DNA of 64,000 nt, from the NCBI GenBank assembly GCA_027625915.1, contig JANTQA010000008.1, positions 1,691,001 to 1,755,000 on the forward strand, read 5' to 3'. Source of the DNA: Anaeramoeba flamelloides. Its lineage: Eukaryota; Metamonada; Anaeramoebidae. The position numbers and the translations under genes are program-made. Of the stretch, positions 23,010-35,200 are shown one piece after another; position 1 is the stretch's first letter, and every line of letters starts with the position of its first letter. A model generated the notes under the pieces. It was not told the origin of the DNA, searched no databases, and saw only the letters and a program-made list of their open reading frames with translations.

Positions 23010-24074
23010 ATGCTTTATCGGTGTGGGCAGTGAAAAGTGGCGGTGAATTTTTTTAAAGATCCGTAAGTAACAAAAAAAAACAATTTTGGATTTTACACAC
23101 GTTTTAACAAAATTAAACTCTGTTACAGTCAAAGGATGCTAGCTTTATTGAATGAATAGAACATATTATATGAGTTTTGTTCAATATTCTTGTCAAAATG
23201 AATTTTTTATTTGTTGATCTAAATTATTTTTTCTAATTTAGAGTATTATTTTTTTTTTATTTTCTTTTTCTTCAGTCTTTTTTCTTTTAACTTTTTTTAA
23301 GAAAGTCAAAAAAAAAAAAAAAGATTGATAACTAGAATTAAGATTAAGAAAAGTCAGTGTTAATATTTGCTTTTGAAATAAATATATTTATAATTAAAAA
23401 AGCTTATTATTTTACAATCTTAAGTTACTTCGGAAATTGGGAATTGTAAAACACGAGTTATTACAATTAAAGGTTGAAAATTTTGTTTAAGTGACTAATC
23501 TCTATTATTATTTTTTTTTTTTGAACAATTTCTAAATAAGGATTCCTTATCTAGAAATAAGATTAATCTGAAAATAAACAGGGTCTTTCAAATCTAAGTA
23601 ATTGACAAAAAATTTTCTCAGTCTTGATTAAATTAGGTTAAAATAATTTTAATAGGGACTAGTACCTTAACATTTAATTTGAAATTTATCGTTTGACCAT
23701 TATTTCTTTTATAGTTCTCAACTCTAACCCGAAATTTATAATTTCTCTTATTTCAAAATAATCTTATCTTTACTGATTCTTAAAAAAAAGAGATTTTTTC
23801 ATTTTTCTCGGGAAGACTTTTAGTGAATTGAAATTTATAAAAATTGATATTAGTTTTCAAAATTTACTAGCTTTATAAATAGAAATCTCATTAAAATTCA
23901 CTATTTATTGATTTTTTTACTCATTTTGTGTTGTATTAATTGAATTTTAGCCAATCATTCTTATTTAAAAGTATTTTTCTTTTAGTAGTAGAAGTCTTCG
24001 TGTAAATATGAATTTTATGATTCATGCTAGCTCTATCATATTTTTATCTGTGATTATTCCAAACTTATATTTAA
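23010..24074. other. Spacer between family C copy 3 and family B, with a family D end
   Basis: No gene seen. A family D-type end, TTACAGTCAAAGGATGCTAG, occurs at about 23122-23141 without a visible partner. The remainder is AT-rich with no ORF of note. Confidence 0.45.
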
Positions 24075-24575
24075 AATTTTTAACACTTCTAAAATAGTCT
24101 AAAGAATCAAGATATACAATTTCATTTAAATTGGAAATAATTTTTATTTTTGTAAAATATGAAAATTATTTTTTCATCTTTTTGTTTTTCATTTTCTTTT
24201 CATTTTTTTAAATTACCTAACATGCTTCGTTCAATTAATATTTTTTTTCGAACAATTGATATTAGGTTAAAAGTTGAGTTCATCAAAATAGAAGAACTCA
24301 AATAAAATTAGTTGATGGTGTCTAACCTTTGATCGATGAAGAATCCTAATAAAATTTAAAGAAATTAGCCAATATATTATTTATTTTAATCTCACCAAAA
24401 TTTTTAAGATACCGATAATTTATGAGTATTGATATTTAATTATTTTTTATTTTGCGAGTATTGTTATTTTAAAGAAAATAGTTATCAATTCAAATAGTGA
24501 ATGGTTTTAATTTGAGTATTTCACCTTGAACTGATCAAATAAATTGTTTTTTCAAAAATTCAGTTTTGGTTTATT
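24075..24575 (+). repeat. Family B, best-preserved + copy
   Basis: About 500 bp, colinear with 56415-56925 and with the inverted copy at 22200-22725. Shared blocks: TTTCATTTAAATTGGAAA, TCTAACCTTTGATCGAT, ACCGATAATTTAT and TAGTGAATGGTTTTAATTTG. No TIR or poly(A) tail was found at the edges, so its class is open. Confidence 0.75.
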
Positions 24576-26416
24576 GTAATTTTTCAATTGGGATTTAAGT
24601 ATGTTTTCTAGAAGTTTTGAATAAAGTTACAATCTTTATTAAACTCTTTTTCGGACAAAAAGGCACAGATAATTCAAGAATTATTCATAATTGAATCAAA
24701 TTAATTGTAGTATCAAATTGAAAAAGGTTAACGACTATATTGGATATTAATGGGAAATTGAAAAAAACAATGAAAATTTTCAGTAATATTTTTGTCATTT
24801 TTATTTGTAAATTTTTTGAAATTTTTATTTGTCTTTGCGGTGAGGTTATTTTCAAATCTATTTTTAAAATAGTCTAAAAAGAATCATATTTTTGAATTTC
24901 GAAATATATCTAATATTTCTTTCAAAATTTATTGTTAAATTAAATTAAAAATCTGATTTTTACTCTATTTTTGGATAATTATTTCATGTTTAATTTTATT
25001 TTTACCCGTTATTATTTTCTACAAATCATTTTAACATTTGTTATTTTTTTTACTTAGTTTTCAGTCAAAAGTTCATTCATTTTACCAAATTAAAAAAAAA
25101 AAAAAATTACCCCAAAAATAGGTTTTTTTTCCAAAGTCGGAATTTTTGAAAAACTGGATATTAGGAATCTAAATTAGTTTATTAGCTAACTTTTCTTAAT
25201 TACAAAAAAAATATCATAACTTTGAAAAAATAATTTATATAAGATGTATAACTGAAATCCAAAAGTGTTATTTTGGCTAAATCTAATGTACCGAATTTAT
25301 TTTTTCCTAGTATTAGTTCCTAATTTTTTTAAGATAAATCTAGTTTTTTTCGATTTGTAATTGTCAAATTTGACTTAGTTTTGAAACTACCCTGTTCTAG
25401 TTTTGTTAAAGGCCATTCTTACTAATAATATAGAAAATTATTTTGAAATTTCGATGAGAATTAATAGTTAACTTTGAAAACTATTTTGGAATAAAATCAC
25501 AATAAAAAATTTTAATTTGAAGTTTCACGAAATTGTTTTATTAAAACAAGATCTTTTGAAAATGAACCTTATATTTGAATGTGTCTTCTTTAAAAAACAC
25601 TATTGATTGGTTATAAAAGAGGGAATTTGGAGGAAAAATTGAAATTTGTTTTGAAATTTTACAATTCAATCAAAGTGTTCACAAAAGCTATTATTTAATC
25701 CTAATAAATAATGACTACACCTTTAGATCAAAAAAATAAAAAATGACAGTTTCTAATAAACTAAGAAAGCGAATTTCAAAATACAAATTTATTTTAAGCT
25801 TATATTTGAAGAAAAATATGTGAAAAAAAAATTCACTTAACTTTTTGTAAAATAATTTTAAAACCCTCTTTCAGCAATCCTAATTGTTTTCTTTCAAGAT
25901 CTTTGCATTTCCAAGTTCAAAACGTTCCTTATTGAGTTTTATAAATGTTGTTATTGACTTGAAGAAACCTTTCAATCTTTTTTTTTTTCGAACCGAGAGA
26001 AATTTTGAAAAGAGTCTCAAAATAGTCTGTTAAGAGATTCCAAGTTATTTAACAATTTTTAGTTTGTCAAATTTCTTGAAAATCGAAAAAAATAAGATCT
26101 AAAAATGACAAATAAGGAATATTAACTTTTTGACCCTATTTTTGAATATTGAATCTCTTTATTATATTTACTTAATCGAATAAAGTTTTATTTCATGATA
26201 TTCCTATCACAAAATTTTTATCAATTTTCTCTTCAATATTGTAAAAAAATTCGAAAAAGACAATTGTTTCTGAAAGTCTGGTTTTTTAAAAAAGAAGATC
26301 AAAGGCTATTTTTATAATATGTTGTTTTATTTTAATAGTTTGGATCGTAATTTAATTTTTTAAGAATTTTTTTATTTATAATTTTTCCTTTTGACATTTT
26401 GGTAACACAAAAAGAA
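24576..26416. other. Intergenic, 1.8 kb
   Basis: No gene supported. A short block at about 24670-24720 (CAAGAATTATTCATAATTGA) is the reverse complement of about 20817-20860. A possible splice acceptor TTTTAATAG at 26338 precedes the next gene. Otherwise featureless. Confidence 0.4.
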
Positions 26417-27493
26417 ATGAATTTGCTAACAAATAAAGAATTATTCGAGACTCTCAAAAAAAAATTTATCCGGACAAAATTGTTCTCTAAGAGACTAGAA
26501 TTATTACTTGATGTTGTCCCTTCTCAAATTGTTGGTCTTAAAAAAATTCATTTAAAGTCAATTAATAATACAAATACTAAACCAAAAGAAAACTCAAAAG
26601 CATCATACGAGTCTCAAGATATAAAAAGCCAGGACCAAAACGGTTTCATAAACCTACCTACAGATATTCTTAATCAAAATACTCTTGACCAAAGCAGTGA
26701 TGATGATGAACATGACAAGAATCAGAATTTTCATGATGATCAAAATAATAAAAGTTTAAACCATAATCAAAAGGAGAATATTCTAAATATCAATAAAATC
26801 AATCCATATGGATATGAGCATTTGAAAAATGATGAAAATGATAACGAAAACGAAAACGAAAATGGAAACGATAATAATAATGAAAATACCAATAATTTTG
26901 ATTGTCTCCAACAAACACAAAACGAGAACAAAATAATATTACCCAATAATATTGAATTCAATAGGGAGGTATTGTATCTTTTGGAAAATTTAACAGGAAT
27001 TTCAAGAAGATCACTTGAACGGGGGCTTTCTTCCTTCATTGAAAGAAACTTTGGACTTCATAATATCCATCCACACAATAAACAAAAAATAATATTTGGA
27101 AAAGCTTCTCTCAAAAAAAATAAAAAAAAAGAAAAAATTAATTTACGAAAAAGAAAAAAAAAATTTAAGATTACTTACAAAAAACAAACAAAAGAAAATC
27201 AAAAATCAAATTCTTTGAAAAGTCCCATCAAAGAAAAAAGTCTCCAAATCAAGAGAGAAAATCAAACAAACACCCTCAATACCAACATAGCTCAGAAGAA
27301 TAAAAAAAAAAAAACAAATCCAAATCAAATACGATCACCACCAAAAATTTCCCAACAAAAGACGACTGGCAATAATGAGGAATATTATAATTGTTATTTA
27401 GAGTTGTCACTATTCCCTCAACTCAAAAAAAAGGTCTCTGAAAATAATTGGCTTTTCGAAATTGAAAAAAAATATTCGTATGAATTTGATTAA
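26417..27493 (+). CDS. Unrecognised Asn/Asp/Lys-rich protein
   Basis: 358 aa from the ATG at 26417; the open frame reaches a little further upstream without an ATG. I do not recognise a family. The N-terminus (about 1-45) is a helical, complex-composition segment, NKELFETLKKKFIRTKLF and following. Residues about 55-175 are low complexity, rich in Asn, Asp and Gln. A second ordered-looking block at about 181-216 contains VLYLLENLTGISRRSLERGL. A Lys-rich stretch (about 230-260) could be a nuclear localisation signal. The C-terminus (about 320-358) is again complex. The ordered islands separated by low complexity suggest a nuclear scaffold or regulatory protein, but that is a guess. It reads as one exon, with TAA at the end. 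Confidence 0.6.
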   Translation: MNLLTNKELFETLKKKFIRTKLFSKRLELLLDVVPSQIVGLKKIHLKSINNTNTKPKENSKASYESQDIKSQDQNGFINLPTDILNQNTLDQSSDDDEHDKNQNFHDDQNNKSLNHNQKENILNINKINPYGYEHLKNDENDNENENENGNDNNNENTNNFDCLQQTQNENKIILPNNIEFNREVLYLLENLTGISRRSLERGLSSFIERNFGLHNIHPHNKQKIIFGKASLKKNKKKEKINLRKRKKKFKITYKKQTKENQKSNSLKSPIKEKSLQIKRENQTNTLNTNIAQKNKKKKTNPNQIRSPPKISQQKTTGNNEEYYNCYLELSLFPQLKKKVSENNWLFEIEKKYSYEFD

Positions 27494-27504
27494 TTTTAAC
27501 TACT

Positions 27505-27735
27505 GTTAATTGTAAAATAAAGAGATCAAAATTTTCATTCAGCTTTCCAAAAAATAACTTTCCAAGAATGAGAATAAAATCATCAAAGAACCCAATTCTA
27601 AATTGGTACTTATAATTTAAGCTATTTATGGAATTGAAAAATTTGGAATTTATAATGATTTATACAATCTTTATTTGGAAAGTTGAATGAAAATTTTGTT
27701 CCATTTATTTTGCAACAAATAGTATTTTTCGAATA
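27505..27735. mobile_element. Family I MITE, copy 1
   Basis: Inverted ends of about 50 bp pair across 230 bp: TTGTAAAATAAAGAGATC... with ...GTTCCATTTATTTTGCAA, both including CAAAATTTTCATTCA in opposite orientation. It starts 12 bp after the stop codon of the 26.4-kb gene, so it may supply that gene's 3' untranslated region. No coding capacity. Confidence 0.65.
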
Positions 27736-28162
27736 GTTGCTTTTTGTTTTTAGAGAATGTACACATTGATTTAAAAAATCTAAAATAAAAATTAATATTT
27801 GTAAATTTAAAACACACCCTTTTGTCAGTTTCTGTTTTTTTAAGCTTGTATCAAAATTTATAGAATTTTTTTTCAAATTTGACCAAAAATTTAATAAGAA
27901 ATCAGATTGGATTTCACCCTCTACGAACAACAAATTAAATTCACTAACCAAAGAAAACGAAACACATTACAAAGGTATCTGAACAAAATCCAAGGAAAAT
28001 AATGAAAAATTTCAAAACCCCAAAGTAATTAAAGGAAATGAAACAAAAATACCAAGATGACAAAAAGAAACAAAGGAATACAAGAAAACAGTGGAACTCT
28101 GAGTACAAATACTGGTTTTGTTTCAAAAAGTTTAATTTTTTTGAAACATCTATTAACAAACA
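27736..28162. other. Intergenic
   Basis: AT-rich spacer between a family I element and family E. Minus-strand frames here (to 27951 and 28159) are Phe/Leu-rich and have no recognisable motif. No gene called. Confidence 0.4.
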
Positions 28163-28680
28163 TTAAGGACTATCTGAATTTTATACTCTGTGGCTATTGA
28201 AATACAAAGCACTAAATAGATCAAGACCTTAAAAATTTAGTGAATTGAGGGAAAGTCAAAAAATTGCCAATTTTTAGCAATTTAAGATTTTGACTAAAAT
28301 CATTTATTGATCCAAAAACTATTCGAAAAATCCCAAGAAAACAAGGCAAAAATAAAAAGCTATTTTTTTTGATATTGGGAAAATGTCACTCCACTTTCTT
28401 TTCAAATGGGTGGCTACACTCGACACCAACTCTAACATACTTCAATATAAAGTGGAGTGACATTATCCCAATATATATTTAGAAGTCGAAAATTTTGAGT
28501 GAAAAAGTTTGGATTTGGAAAGTAAATTTTTTTTGCCTTCCTCAAAAACAACCTAAATTTTACATTTTAACAAGATATATTAACTCAACATTCTTTTGAG
28601 TTCATAATTCGTGTTGTAGGTATAAAAGTAATAGCCACTGGGAATAAAATTTGAATAATCCTTAAAATTTTTCCTTCTCA
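28163..28680 (+). repeat. Family E copy 2 with family F-like tail
   Basis: 28163-28527 matches 10197-10557 closely. It includes the nested 105-bp TIR element at about 28371-28476. Beyond it, about 28545-28665 (CAACCTAAATTTTACATTTT, ATTCTTTTGAGTTCATAA) matches about 11335-11470. The roughly 0.8 kb between the two blocks in the first locus is absent here, so one locus is an internally deleted or expanded version of the other. Confidence 0.75.
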
Positions 28681-28756
28681 AAATCGATCGGAATCAAGTT
28701 TTTTCAATACTTCCTGAATTATGAATTTTCAAAAAAAATAAATCACTGTGCTTTAT

Positions 28757-29203
28757 TAACTATTGAGAGAAAAATGGTTGGACACCATTTTTAATTGGAA
28801 ACATTAGTAAAATTTAAAATCAAATCCTTTTGTTAACTAGGTGAATTTTATATAAATCCAGGTTTAAAGGTGTTAAAAGTTTATTAATCTGTGGTATGTA
28901 TAGAATACTGATTTGAATCGTTGATAACTAAAGTAGATCATGCTATTTTAACAAAAATCCAAATTTTAGTAAAGTTCACTATTAATTCTGAAAATGGTAA
29001 TTTTTAAACTTGCTTTAGATTATAAGAGATATGCTTTTGAAAAAGTAGAATTACATTAATCCATATTCTAATAAGTAGATTATTGTTATTTTCTTTAGTT
29101 ATTTCACAAACAATTGAAATTAAAAATCATTTTCAGTAATGTTCCCAATTTAAATTGCTGCACAACTATTTTTTTGTGTCCAGCATTTTTCGCTCAACAG
29201 TAA
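28757..29203. mobile_element. Family G MITE, copy 1
   Basis: Aligns over its whole length with 49566-50028. Ends TTAACTATTGAGAG and CGCTCAACAGTAA. The left terminal repeat has lost one of two direct AAAATGxTTGGACAC units, as expected from slippage. The right end is more decayed than in copy 2. No ORF. Confidence 0.8.
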
Positions 29204-29284
29204 GAATTTATTTTTGGTAGTAAACTTTCCAAAGAAAATTTTCGAAAATGTATTAAGTTTTTCTATTGAAACAATTAAGGGGTA

Positions 29285-29764
29285 AAAGTATTGTATGTTT
29301 TGTGAGAACTTGAAGTCTCAGGTCGTAAATCGAAAAAAAGGTTTAAGTGTTTGTCTTTTTAAGGGAAAGTCAAAATTTAACAAAATTTTAACTATTCTGT
29401 GAATTTGAATTTTGATCACTTGAAAAAAGTTCTCAAGTTGTCAGATTTTTCAAATGGCTGTACTACCAGAGTTCAGATTTTGATTTTTTTTAGAAAAAAA
29501 CCTCAAATAATACTTTTTAAGGGATGTAAGTTCATTTTACAAATTTTGAGTCTCGGAGTTGAAAAGAAATTGGATATTAAAAACATTTGGTTGACTAAAC
29601 CCGTGAACGTTGAAATAAACGAAGAGGGTCTGAGATGTCATCGTAATTACATTTACATACTAAAAAAAAAAAAAAAATTTAAAACATTATTTAAAGAATT
29701 TAAAACAGAGAAGGTTATTAAAAAAATCAAATTCAAATTTAAAAAAACTTTTAGGTTAATATGA
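29285..29764 (+). pseudogene. Orphan coding-like fragment
   Basis: A 121-codon open frame without an ATG ends at 29762-29764 and contains VNVEINEEGLRCHRNYIYIL. That frame is unusually long for such AT-rich DNA. Upstream, another frame reads ELEVSGRKSKKRFKCLSF. The style resembles RCC1-type repeats, but I cannot assign it. It may be a decayed gene or an exon of an unspliced model. It starts about 80 bp after a family G element. Confidence 0.25.
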
Positions 29765-30119
29765 CGGCACGCTTCTGAAAAAAATTATTTCAAAATTAAA
29801 ACTAAATATTTGTTAATTTTTGACTTTTTAAAAACCTCACTCAAAATAAATACTATTTGCTAATAAGAGATCGTTAATCAAAAATTATTATTAAAGATTT
29901 TTTTTAATTTAATTTGAGAAAATCCATTCTCCAGGTTCTATTAAGTTTTTTTTCAAATATAATAGTAAAAAATTTGAAAATAATTTTAATTCACGGTTAA
30001 GAGACCAATGTAATCTATTTTAAATGAGTTTTAAATTAAAGGAATATCTTGCTATTAGGTCACCAATTATTTTGACAATAAAATATTCTTCGGTGTAATA
30101 AATTGGAAAAAATATTTTT

Positions 30120-30790
30120 GTTTTTAGGTTTTCTGTTGGGTTTTTTTTAATTTTTGATTTAAACCGAAAATTTAAGATAATTTTCATTTTATCTCAAAAA
30201 GTAAAAAAAACAAAGTTATCTTTTCCAGATTAGAAAAGAATCAAGTAAAATCCTCGATTTTTCTCCATTCTATTGATTTTCGTTAGGTTTTTTTGAGTTT
30301 TCTGTTTCTTTTGAAAATCAATAGATTTTCGTTAGGTTTTCTTGGGTTTTCTGTTTATTTTGAAAATCAATAGATTTTCGTTAGGTTTTTTTTACTTTGA
30401 AAATAAACCGAAATTTTTAATAACTTTTCAGTTTATTTCAAAAATAAAAAAAAACCTAGAAAACTTCACATATAAAATAGAAAACCTAAAAAAAACTTAG
30501 AGTACTTTACAAATAAAACAGAAAATGTAAAAATAAGATACCAAACTTAACAAATAAAATAGATATCTAGGCGCTTGGTGGCACTGTACAAAAATTTTCG
30601 TTAGGTTTTCCAGAATTATAAAGAATAGAAAGCAAATCAATAGATTTTACAAATAAAATATAAAACTTCAAGAAAATCGAGGTACTCCACAGCACAAGGC
30701 GGAACTTGATTAATATCTAAGGCATTTAACAGGCATTTTAGTTAGGTTTTCCAAAATTTTAAAGAATAGTTTAAATTCAAAGGTTTTTCT
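30120..30790. repeat. Family H block with 49-bp tandem repeat
   Basis: The motif TTTTCGTTAGGTTTT recurs at about 30276, 30325, 30374 and 30596. The first three are in a 49-bp tandem array containing AAAATCAATAGATTTTCG. Later parts carry GGCGCTTGGTGGCACTGTAC and CGAGGTACTCCACAGCAC. Related sequence is found at 43990-44215 and about 46010-46055. No ORF. Confidence 0.55.
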
Positions 30791-31204
30791 TAATTAGTTG
30801 AAACTTGGACAACTGAAGATATGGTATATTTACCACCAGTTATTTATTTTTCATATTTGAGTTTTTTTTTAGAATTATAGATTTTTTTCAAAACATTCAT
30901 TTATTATCAATCAAAAAAATATCTCCAAAGTTAAATTAAAATAATATTCATCATTCCAAGTTAATTACAAAAATCTACCAGCTATAAAATACTTTTTTTT
31001 CCCACAACTAGAGAATGTTAAAAATTCTACTACTAATAATAACAATAAACACAACGTCCACAAGATTTTTAAGTACTCGGGTGCTGATTATAGGACAATT
31101 AATCTTTATTAGCCAGACGAGATGGTAATTGAAGTAGATAGTAATGTCTAACTTGGAATTTTTCAATTTTATTTTTTTTACTAGTGTTATACGAATAAAC
31201 TTTC

Positions 31205-31560
31205 CTCTTTATTTTCAAGTATATGATTACCCTTAATCTAGCTTCTAGAATACTTCAAATAAAAATATGAATTTAAATGTATCAATGTGAATTGATTTTT
31301 GAAATTTTTCACGGTAAATTTTTAATTTTGATAATAAAAATATTTTATTCACAAATATTATAAATTTTTGGAAAAAAAAAACAAAAATTTTAGATTTAAC
31401 AAAAAGGGGATCTCTTGAATCAACATTCTTTTGGGCCAATAAATTGATTTATGGTAATATTCACATTGTTTAAAGAGTATAAGATAAATAAATCGGTAAC
31501 ATATAGTTTCAAGGGTTTGTAAAAAAAAATAATAAAAAGAAAAAATCAAAAATAATTCTC
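31205..31560 (+). repeat. Family F, copy 1
   Basis: Colinear with about 57115-57560. Shared blocks are TCAAGTATAT...TACCCTTA and GATCTCTTGAATCAACATTC. Shorter matches lie at about 28545-28665 and 11335-11470. Edges are not sharp and no TIR was found. Confidence 0.55.
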
Positions 31561-32292
31561 ACAAAATTAGAAAATTTTAAAAATGAAGAGATGTTGTAGA
31601 AAATAGCATATATTCATTATGAGTTATTAGAATATTAATCAAACTTCATTTTTTTTGGATTTTTGAAATAAATTTTCTTTTAAAAATAGTATCTTCTATA
31701 TAAGAGCACACTATTAAAAAAAATTTTTTTTTACAAATTTCAGATCAAAACTCAATTTTTATATTGGTTTAAAAGTGGCACACCACTCAAAACTGTATTT
31801 TCCTTAACTTTTGTTGGTTAGTAAATATTGAATATATCAATCGAAAAAACACATTTTTAGAACGTTGAAAGAAAAATAGAAATAAAAATAAAAGTTCAGT
31901 AATAAAAGATGATATCTTTATAATTTTTACAATTTTTTTTCAAAAAAATAAATTAAATATTAGGTAAAAAAAAAAAGAAAGAAAAGAAGTAAAAGAAATA
32001 AATAAAAGGGTAAAAAGAAGAAAGAAGAAAGAAGAAAGAAGAAAGAAGAAAGGGGGTGTCTATTCAAAATTATATAATCAATGGTTGAAAATTTTTTATC
32101 AAAAACTATTTTCAAAAATTCACTTCATCTTTTTTTTTTTTTTTTTTTTTTTTTTAGGTTGTAATTCATTTTAATTTTCTATAATCAAAAAATAAGCAGA
32201 AGAAGTGTTGGAAAAGGTGGGGGAAGGGGGGGGGGGGGAAGAAATCTTATGAAAAATAAAAATAATAGATCATTGTCATTTCTATCAGACAA
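31561..32292. other. Intergenic 3' flank with simple repeats and a G13 tract
   Basis: No gene. Contains a GAAAGAA-type 7-bp tandem array (about 32018-32052), a T run of about 25 (near 32130-32155), and GGTGGGGGAA followed by 13 G residues (32226-32238). On the coding strand of the neighbouring minus gene this is a C13 tract about 55 bp beyond its stop. It is striking in such AT-rich DNA and could form a quadruplex on the + strand. Confidence 0.7.
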
Positions 32293-35200
32293 TTAATTTT
32301 TTTTTTCTTTACTTTTTTGTTTATTATTATTCATTCTTGGTTTATTATAAGGTTTTATTCGATGGCAAAAATCATCATCACTTGAATCAGAAAATGAGTC
32401 ATCTGTAAAGGGGAACCATGGGATATCTTCATATATTATCAGGTCATTTTGTGATTTTTTTTGTGTGTTTGGTGAGGTTAATAAATGCAAATCATTGTGA
32501 AGATTTTGTTGGAAAATGAGAAAATTTTTTTTCATGATTTTTTTATTTGGGTTTTTTTTCATTTTCTTTTTCGAAATTTGCATCTTTTTTAAAGTATTAC
32601 TTTGGCAAAATAATGTGATTATTTTTAAATTTTTTTTCCAATATTTAATATTGTTTTTTTTCATTATTTCATTTGATTGGATTTGATCTGAGATAGAGGT
32701 GGTAATTGTTATTAAAGTGTTGACAATCTGGGAATTGGGGTTTATTATTGGTTTTAAAGATAAATTCGATAATACTTTTAAAAGTATTAATGTTTGGTTA
32801 CTATTTTGATCTAAGAAGCATTTATCTAATATTTCGGTATAAAAATTAAATCTAAATTGGTTTATTTGAAGTGTATGGTTGGTGTTGGTTTGCTTGGTGT
32901 TGTTCCTTCTATTGTTGTTATTCTTAACTTTATTCTTCTTGGTATTCTTATTTTTAATCTTCTTCTTGTTATTATCAATCTTTTTACAATCTATTTTTTC
33001 CCAGATATAATTAGTAAACAAAATTAGATTGTTTATATTCTGGGGTGTGTATGTAGCTGACGATGAACGTGCAAAGAGTAATTGTGTTGAAAAAAATATA
33101 ATTGATTTGCGGTTTTGATAAGAAGAATTAAGATAATCATTAAAAAATAAATTTAACTCGTTGTAAAGAACACACTGGGCAAGATCATTTTTTTCTAAAT
33201 TATTATAAAGTAATTTCAAAAATTTTTCAAGTATTAAATTTTTGTTTTTAATACCAATTTCACAACAATAAAATAAGTTTATAAGAGATACCAATCCAGT
33301 AAATTTAATTTGTATATTATTAAATTTCAAAAAGGACAGAAAATACTTTATTAATCGAGATTTATCTTTATTCAATCGATCTAAATCAGTTTTTTTTTGA
33401 TTTTTGATTCTATAAACTATTAATGACAATAGAGTTTTTGATAATAATTGAATCATTTCTATTTCGTTGCAAGTGTATGTTTCTAATTCTGGCCCACTTT
33501 TTAAATCTAATTTTAAATGTGTGTTTTTTTTTTTCGAGTTTCCCTTTGTTTCACATTTTTCTTTGCTCTTGCATCTACCAAGCATCAATTCTTTATCTTC
33601 ATCCTTTTTGTTCGTGTGGATTAGGTCCGTACCTTTGGCAATTACTTTCATTTGGTATTGTTGAATAAACTTTCTCAGTTGGTTTTGAAAAAAGGAAAAA
33701 TTATCGAAAATTTGCAATGATGTTCCGTTTATAAAGAAACATTTGACTTTTAATAAATATGGTTGCAAAATATTTGAAAGTTGAATTTGACTTTGTAAAT
33801 TTTTAAAGATCTTTTCTTTGATCCAATCAAAAAGTTCAAAGTTTTGGTCCAATAATTGTTTTCGATATTTGTCAGTGCTTCTTTGCCTAGAAGCATTGCC
33901 CAAATGTTTTTTATTTGGCTTTGCATTTGTTCCTGTTTGTGGCAACAAGTTTAAGATGACAATTAAAAATAATAAACATTTTTTCCAAATAAATACTCGT
34001 TTCTTAAGGATCATTTGCCAGTTTTCTTGTAAATTTAGAATGAAATTATACATATTTTCAATTTTTTTATTATTATTTTTAAATTTTTCAAAATTTTGAA
34101 AATTATTCTCAGTGCTACTGTAATCATCATCAACATATTCACTATCGTTGTTGCAGTGGTTCCCACCCTTTGTGTCGTTATTATTGTTTATTGTTACACC
34201 CGTTTGTTTTTGGAAACACCATTTAAGTTTATTATTTGTTTCTAAGGCATTAATTAACTGTTTTTGGGCTTCAAAAAGATTTGATTTTTTTGTGTTTTTC
34301 TTTTTGAAATTTGTTTCAATTTGTTTCATTTGTGAAAAAAGGTTTTGATCTTCTTCTAATAATTGTTCAATTTTTTCAATCTTTGTGTCAATATCGGAAA
34401 AAAATTGAATTTTAAATTCAAGAGATAATCTTGGTAAACTCTCAATACACCACAAAATTAAATCCAAAGATTCTGTTTTGGAGGTAATGATTAAATGAAT
34501 TACCGAATCATAAAATTTTTTTAAATCATAAGGTTTTTTGGAGTCTTGGTGATACTTTTGTGTTTCTTTGTCAATAGAGGGTTTTTTTTTCTTGTTCTTG
34601 TTTTGATTTTTATTTTTGTTCTTATTCTTGTTCTTTGTTTTTTTTTTCTTTTTCTTTTTCTTTTTGATTAGATTTTTCTTTTTTTTCCTTTTCCTCTTCC
34701 GCTTCACCTTTTCCTTTTCCTTTTCCTTTTCCTTTTCCTTTTCCTTTTCCTTTTTCTTCTTCCTATTCCTTTCCTTAATTGATTTTTTTAATAAATATGG
34801 TTGGTTGACAAAACAGAGTGTCCCAATTTTAATTAATTGTTTAATGATAAAAGCAGTATGTATATATTCTTTTGATTTACAATTCCTGAAAGAAGATAAA
34901 CGATTTATCGAATTCTTTAGCAAATTAAAATAGCAAGAAATGCCGATTGTGGACAAATTAAATAAATCAACGAGATCGTTTCTGTAGCAATGGTAAAGAA
35001 AAAGTTTCCATACAAAAACTTGGTGTGGCTTCAAATTGTTTGAATTGTTCAGTATAAGGCGAACTGGGAAAACTAATGGCTCGTTTTGTTTTTGTAAAAC
35101 GGTGACAAGTATTTTTTTCGTGGTTTGCAAATTGTCCAACCAAAAAAGATTCTTGCTTAATTCGATCAGATTGTTGTCCAATTGTGAAAGCCAAATTGTT

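Noticed and set aside
34616-34933. Phe/Ser-rich plus-strand frame
   Set aside because: Antisense shadow of the Lys-rich insert of the helical-repeat gene.
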